Source of the DNA: Prado023 sp032123675
Lineage (GTDB): Bacteria; Actinomycetota; Actinomycetes; S36-B12; CAIYMF01
Assembly: GCA_032123675.1 (NCBI GenBank)
Contig: JAQBEX010000225.1
Coordinates: 1-33,752 of the forward strand
Direction of reading: 5' to 3'
DNA: 33,752 nt
Every line of letters begins with the position of its first letter. Within the stretch, counting starts at the first letter, position 1. Both the position numbers and the translations under genes were made by a program. This document shows, piece by piece, positions 31,078 to 33,752 of this stretch. The notes under the pieces were generated by a model, which did not search any database, was not told the origin of the DNA, and was given only the letters and a program-made list of their open reading frames with translations.

Positions 31078-33066
31078 ATGGCAGGACGCGTGCGCACCGA
31101 GGACGTAGCCCTCGTGCGCGAGCGGGTGCGTGTGGACGCCGTCATCGGTGAGGTCGTGACGCTGCGCTCTGCGGGGGCGGGATCCCTGAAGGGGCTGTGC
31201 CCGTTCCACGACGAGCGGTCACCGAGCTTCCATGTCACGCCGGCCCGGGGCCTGTACTACTGCTTCGGATGTGGCGAGGGTGGTGACGTCGTCGACTTCC
31301 TGATGACCCACGACCACCTGACGTTCACCGAGGCGATCGAGAAGCTCGCCGACCGGGCGGGGGTGACCCTGCGCTACGAGGACGGAGCGGGTCCGAGCCG
31401 CACCGGCCCGAACCGGACCCGGCTCGCCCAGGCCAACAAGGTGGCCGCTGCCTACTTCGTCAAGGCACTGGCCACGCCGGAGGCCCAGGTCGGCCGCCAG
31501 TTCCTGACCGAGCGGGGGTTCGATCCCGCTGCCGCCGAGCACTTCGGGGTGGGCTTCGCGCCACGATCGTGGGATGGGCTGCTGGGACACCTGCGCTCGG
31601 CTGGCTTCAGCGACGCCGAGATCCTGGCCGCTGGGCTGGTCTCGCAGGGTCAGCGCGGGACCTATGACCGATTCCGTGGCCGGCTCGTCTGGCCGATCCG
31701 TGACGCGTCCGGTGACGTCCTGGGCTTCGGGGCCCGCAGGCTCCTCGACGACGATGAGGGCCCGAAGTACCTCAACACCCCCGAGACCGCCCTGTACAAG
31801 AAGTCCCACGTCCTCTACGGGATCGACCTCGCGCGCCGAGACATCGGCAAGCTCAAGCAGGTGGTGGTCGTGGAGGGGTACACCGACGTGATGGCAGCGC
31901 ACCTCGCGGGGGTAACCACGGCGGTGGCCACCTGTGGCACGGCGTTCGGCCCGGACCATGCCTCCTTGCTGCGCCGGTACCTGGTCGACAGCGACACCTT
32001 CGGTGGGGAGGTGGTCTTCACCTTCGACGGTGACGCCGCCGGGCAGAAGGCAGCCCTGCGGGCCTTCGAGGGCGACCAGCGCTTCGTGGCCCAGACGTTC
32101 ATCGCAGTCTCCCCGGACAACATGGACCCGTGCGAGCTCAGGCTGGCCAGCGGCGACGGCGCAGTCCGCGAGTTGGTCGCCTCGCGCACCCCCCTGTTCG
32201 CCTTCGCGATCCGCTCTGCCGTCGCCGGGTTCGACCTCAGCACGGCCGAGGGTCGGGTTGCGGCCGTGCGCAAGGCCGCGCCGCTGGTGGCCCGGATCCG
32301 GGACGCTGCCCTGCGCCCGGAGTACTCCCGCCTGCTGTCCGGCTGGGTGGGGGTTCCTGAGTCCGAGGTCCGGGCAGCCGTCGCCTCGGCGGGTCGAGCA
32401 GGTGCAGCGAACCGGCGCGGAGCCGCAACCTCTGGGCATGCTCACGGGGCCTCGCGGCCGACCGCTGGTCGGGCTCCGGATCAGCCCCCGCCGGGGGCCA
32501 CAGGCGGGCCCGGTGCGCCGGATTCGGCAGCGGCCGCCGCACGGGTCGCCCCGGAGGGGCCGGCGCAACCGCGGGTGCCACGGCCCAACCCCCGCGAGCC
32601 GGCCCTCTTCGTCGAGCGTGAGTCGCTCAAGTGCGTGCTCCAGGTTCCTGACCTCGTCGGCGACTGGTTCGACTCGGTCCAACCCGGGTGCTTCCGACAT
32701 CCGCGCTACGTCGAGGTCCAGCAGGCACTGGCAGACGCCGGCGGCCCGGTCGGGCGGACCGGCGGACGCGAGTGGATGGACGCCGTGCTCGCCGTGTGCC
32801 CTGATGACAGCGTGCGCGACCTTGTTCGCGAGCTCGCGGTCGAACCGCTCGTGACCACCGGGGAACCAACCGGGCGCTACGCCACCTCGATCGTGGCTCG
32901 GCTGCTCTACGACGAGGCAAGCCGTCGGCTCGCCGACCTCAAGCGCCAACTGGGTCAGCTCGACCAGTCCGCCCAGGCCGACCAGGCCACGGCCGTCTTC
33001 GCCGATGTGATGGCGTTGGAGGCCTATCGTCGAGAGTTGGCCCAGGTGGGCCAGTTGGAGCAGTGA
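31078..33066 (+). CDS. dnaG: DNA primase DnaG
   Basis: This 662-residue primase makes RNA primers for replication. The N-terminal zinc finger uses CPFH (after GLC) and CFGC around residues 41-64. The catalytic TOPRIM core reads VVVEGYTDVMAAH and then FTFDGDAAGQKAA. The motif FRGRLVWPIRDASGDVLGFGARRL precedes it. A low-complexity Ala/Gly/Pro/Ser linker (about residues 440-505) connects to the C-terminal DnaB-interacting helical domain, which ends QLEQ. Length is normal for actinobacteria. Its stop overlaps the start of the next gene (TGATG at 33064-33068). Unlike the rpsU-dnaG-rpoD operon of many bacteria, no rpsU or rpoD is present here. Confidence 0.96.
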   Translation: MAGRVRTEDVALVRERVRVDAVIGEVVTLRSAGAGSLKGLCPFHDERSPSFHVTPARGLYYCFGCGEGGDVVDFLMTHDHLTFTEAIEKLADRAGVTLRYEDGAGPSRTGPNRTRLAQANKVAAAYFVKALATPEAQVGRQFLTERGFDPAAAEHFGVGFAPRSWDGLLGHLRSAGFSDAEILAAGLVSQGQRGTYDRFRGRLVWPIRDASGDVLGFGARRLLDDDEGPKYLNTPETALYKKSHVLYGIDLARRDIGKLKQVVVVEGYTDVMAAHLAGVTTAVATCGTAFGPDHASLLRRYLVDSDTFGGEVVFTFDGDAAGQKAALRAFEGDQRFVAQTFIAVSPDNMDPCELRLASGDGAVRELVASRTPLFAFAIRSAVAGFDLSTAEGRVAAVRKAAPLVARIRDAALRPEYSRLLSGWVGVPESEVRAAVASAGRAGAANRRGAATSGHAHGASRPTAGRAPDQPPPGATGGPGAPDSAAAAARVAPEGPAQPRVPRPNPREPALFVERESLKCVLQVPDLVGDWFDSVQPGCFRHPRYVEVQQALADAGGPVGRTGGREWMDAVLAVCPDDSVRDLVRELAVEPLVTTGEPTGRYATSIVARLLYDEASRRLADLKRQLGQLDQSAQADQATAVFADVMALEAYRRELAQVGQLEQ

Positions 33067-33569
33067 TGCGCTGGCGTCGGGAGGTGGATCCGCGGGTTGT
33101 CGAGATGCTCGACGGATCCTCGGGGGAGCGTCTCCTCGCGTGGGGTGAGCTCTACGGTGCGCAGGTGGTGGTCTGCACCGACAAGGCGATCCACATGCCC
33201 GACCATGGGCGCGTGCCGTGGGATCTCGTGGTGCGCGGCTTCTGGTCCGAGGAGTTCCTGGACCTGGTGTTCCAGGTGGCGACGGGCGAGCCCCGCCAGG
33301 AGGTGCGACTTCGCTTCGAGGAACCCGGGCAGGTGCCGGCGGTAGTCCGTGAACGTGTCGAATGGACCGTCGTGGGCTCGTATCGTGCGGAGTTGACCCA
33401 TCCGGATGGCCGGACCGGGGTGGCTATGCTCAACTCGCGGCGATCACCGGAGACCGGCGACATCCGGTGGGCCGTGGTCTTCGACGCCGGGATCGACCCG
33501 AGCGATCCCGGTTGGCGAGCGGCCGCGGACGCCTCCCTTGCCGAGCTTCGGGACCAGTTGGGCGCGTGA
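33066..33569 (+). CDS. Conserved actinobacterial protein downstream of dnaG, PH-like
   Basis: This 167-residue protein is typical of an uncharacterised actinobacterial family encoded after dnaG. The segment SSGERLLAWGELYGAQVVVCTDKAIHM followed by RVPWDLVVRGFWSEEFLDLVF looks like a small PH-like beta barrel: a cofactor-free fold in which a strand reads a value, then W-x-L-V-x. The second half carries VRERVEWTVVGSYRAELTH and ends with a helical tail, DASLAELRDQLGA. No signal peptide or membrane helix is seen. ATG 33066 overlaps the dnaG stop by one base and so depends on translational coupling. Function is unknown; the location suggests a replication link, but that is inference. Confidence 0.75.
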   Translation: MRWRREVDPRVVEMLDGSSGERLLAWGELYGAQVVVCTDKAIHMPDHGRVPWDLVVRGFWSEEFLDLVFQVATGEPRQEVRLRFEEPGQVPAVVRERVEWTVVGSYRAELTHPDGRTGVAMLNSRRSPETGDIRWAVVFDAGIDPSDPGWRAAADASLAELRDQLGA

Positions 33570-33599
33570 GTCGGGGCGAGTGTGGTCCGGCGGCGCGGT

Positions 33600-33629
33600 T
33601 TGGGCCGGAGCGACCGATCTTGGTATCCT
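33600..33629 (+). promoter_or_regulatory. tRNA-Asn promoter
   Basis: TTGGGC (33600-33605) and TATCCT (33624-33629) are separated by 18 bases. The predicted start site falls about 6 bases before the mature tRNA 5' end. Confidence 0.55.
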
Positions 33630-33641
33630 TCACGGGCTTGA

Positions 33642-33714
33642 TCCCCCATAGCTCAATTGGCAGAGCGTTCGGCTGTTAACCGGCAGGTTTCTGGTTCGAG
33701 TCCAGATGGGGGAG
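33642..33714 (+). tRNA. tRNA-Asn (anticodon GTT)
   Basis: The cloverleaf is read by eye. The acceptor stem TCCCCCA (33642-33648) pairs with TGGGGGA (33707-33713), and the discriminator is G33714. The D arm is GCTC-loop-GAGC (33651-33666), and the anticodon loop CTGTTAA (33673-33679) places GTT at 33675-33677. The T arm is TCTGG-TTCGAGT-CCAGA (33690-33706). The anticodon stem TTCGG/CCGGC has a T27-C43 mismatch and a T28-G42 wobble. The CCA end is not encoded and must be added by the nucleotidyltransferase. Confidence 0.96.
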
Positions 33715-33726
33715 CCTCGCAGCGCG

Positions 33727-33750
33727 AACGGGGCCCCGATGGGCCCTGTT
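33727..33750 (+). terminator. Terminator of tRNA-Asn
   Basis: A hairpin of ten pairs with one G-T wobble (33727-33736 with 33741-33750) has the tetraloop CGAT and runs into TTTC at the window end. The T-rich end makes it the most classical intrinsic terminator in the window. Confidence 0.75.
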
Positions 33751-33752
33751 TC

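Overview
The window is G+C-rich chromosomal DNA from a member of the Actinomycetota. This rests on base composition, on the backbone gene order (lepA, fadD, hemW, DUF3097, hrcA, dnaJ, rsmE, phoH, ybeY, CBS/HlyC, era, recO, uppS, glyS, dusB, ppdK, dgt, dnaG, tRNA-Asn), and on families largely restricted to actinobacteria. The genus cannot be fixed from the sequence alone. I see no phage genes, insertion sequence, CRISPR array or integrase. No gene-free stretch exceeds about 260 bases.

Layout: 1-5252 holds the 3' end of lepA, an acyl-CoA synthetase, a lipoprotein, hemW and a Pro-rich two-helix membrane protein. 5381-8071 holds DUF3097 (minus strand) and a two-gene minus-strand unit, a LsrG-like ABM protein plus an iron-type alcohol dehydrogenase. 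Two copies of a long palindromic repeat bracket this unit. 8072-10975 is the CIRCE-controlled hrcA-dnaJ-rsmE operon. 11195-15360 is a tightly coupled HIT-phoH-ybeY-hlyC-era operon of RNA maturation and ribosome assembly genes. 15518-19888 carries recO, a protein tyrosine phosphatase, uppS, a small membrane protein and glyS. 20035-24163 carries dusB, a 68-residue orphan protein, a ThDP (thiamine diphosphate) enzyme and a short-chain dehydrogenase. 24293-33569 carries a GH13 alpha-glucosidase, ppdK, dgt, a YdcF/SanA-like protein, dnaG and a small conserved protein. tRNA-Asn with its own promoter and terminator closes the window.

Three window-wide patterns stand out. First, fourteen transcription-unit heads have an -10-like hexamer (nAnnnT) exactly 6 or 7 bases before the start codon and no Shine-Dalgarno, which suggests widespread leaderless transcripts; most heads lacking that box have a Shine-Dalgarno instead. 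Second, short tandem duplications cluster at gene 3' ends, and three of them include the stop codon itself (rsmE, glyS and the gene at 17995-18378). Third, two copies of a nested palindrome with a compensatory base-pair change in the outer stem (6248-6325 and 7880-7951) flank the adh/ABM unit, which looks inserted between DUF3097 and hrcA.

Most genes are ordinary core functions. The best candidates for undescribed biology are the repeat-bracketed adh/ABM cassette, the ThDP enzyme plus SDR unit with its 68-residue neighbour, and the palindromic operator candidate between the divergent glyS and 18378 promoters.
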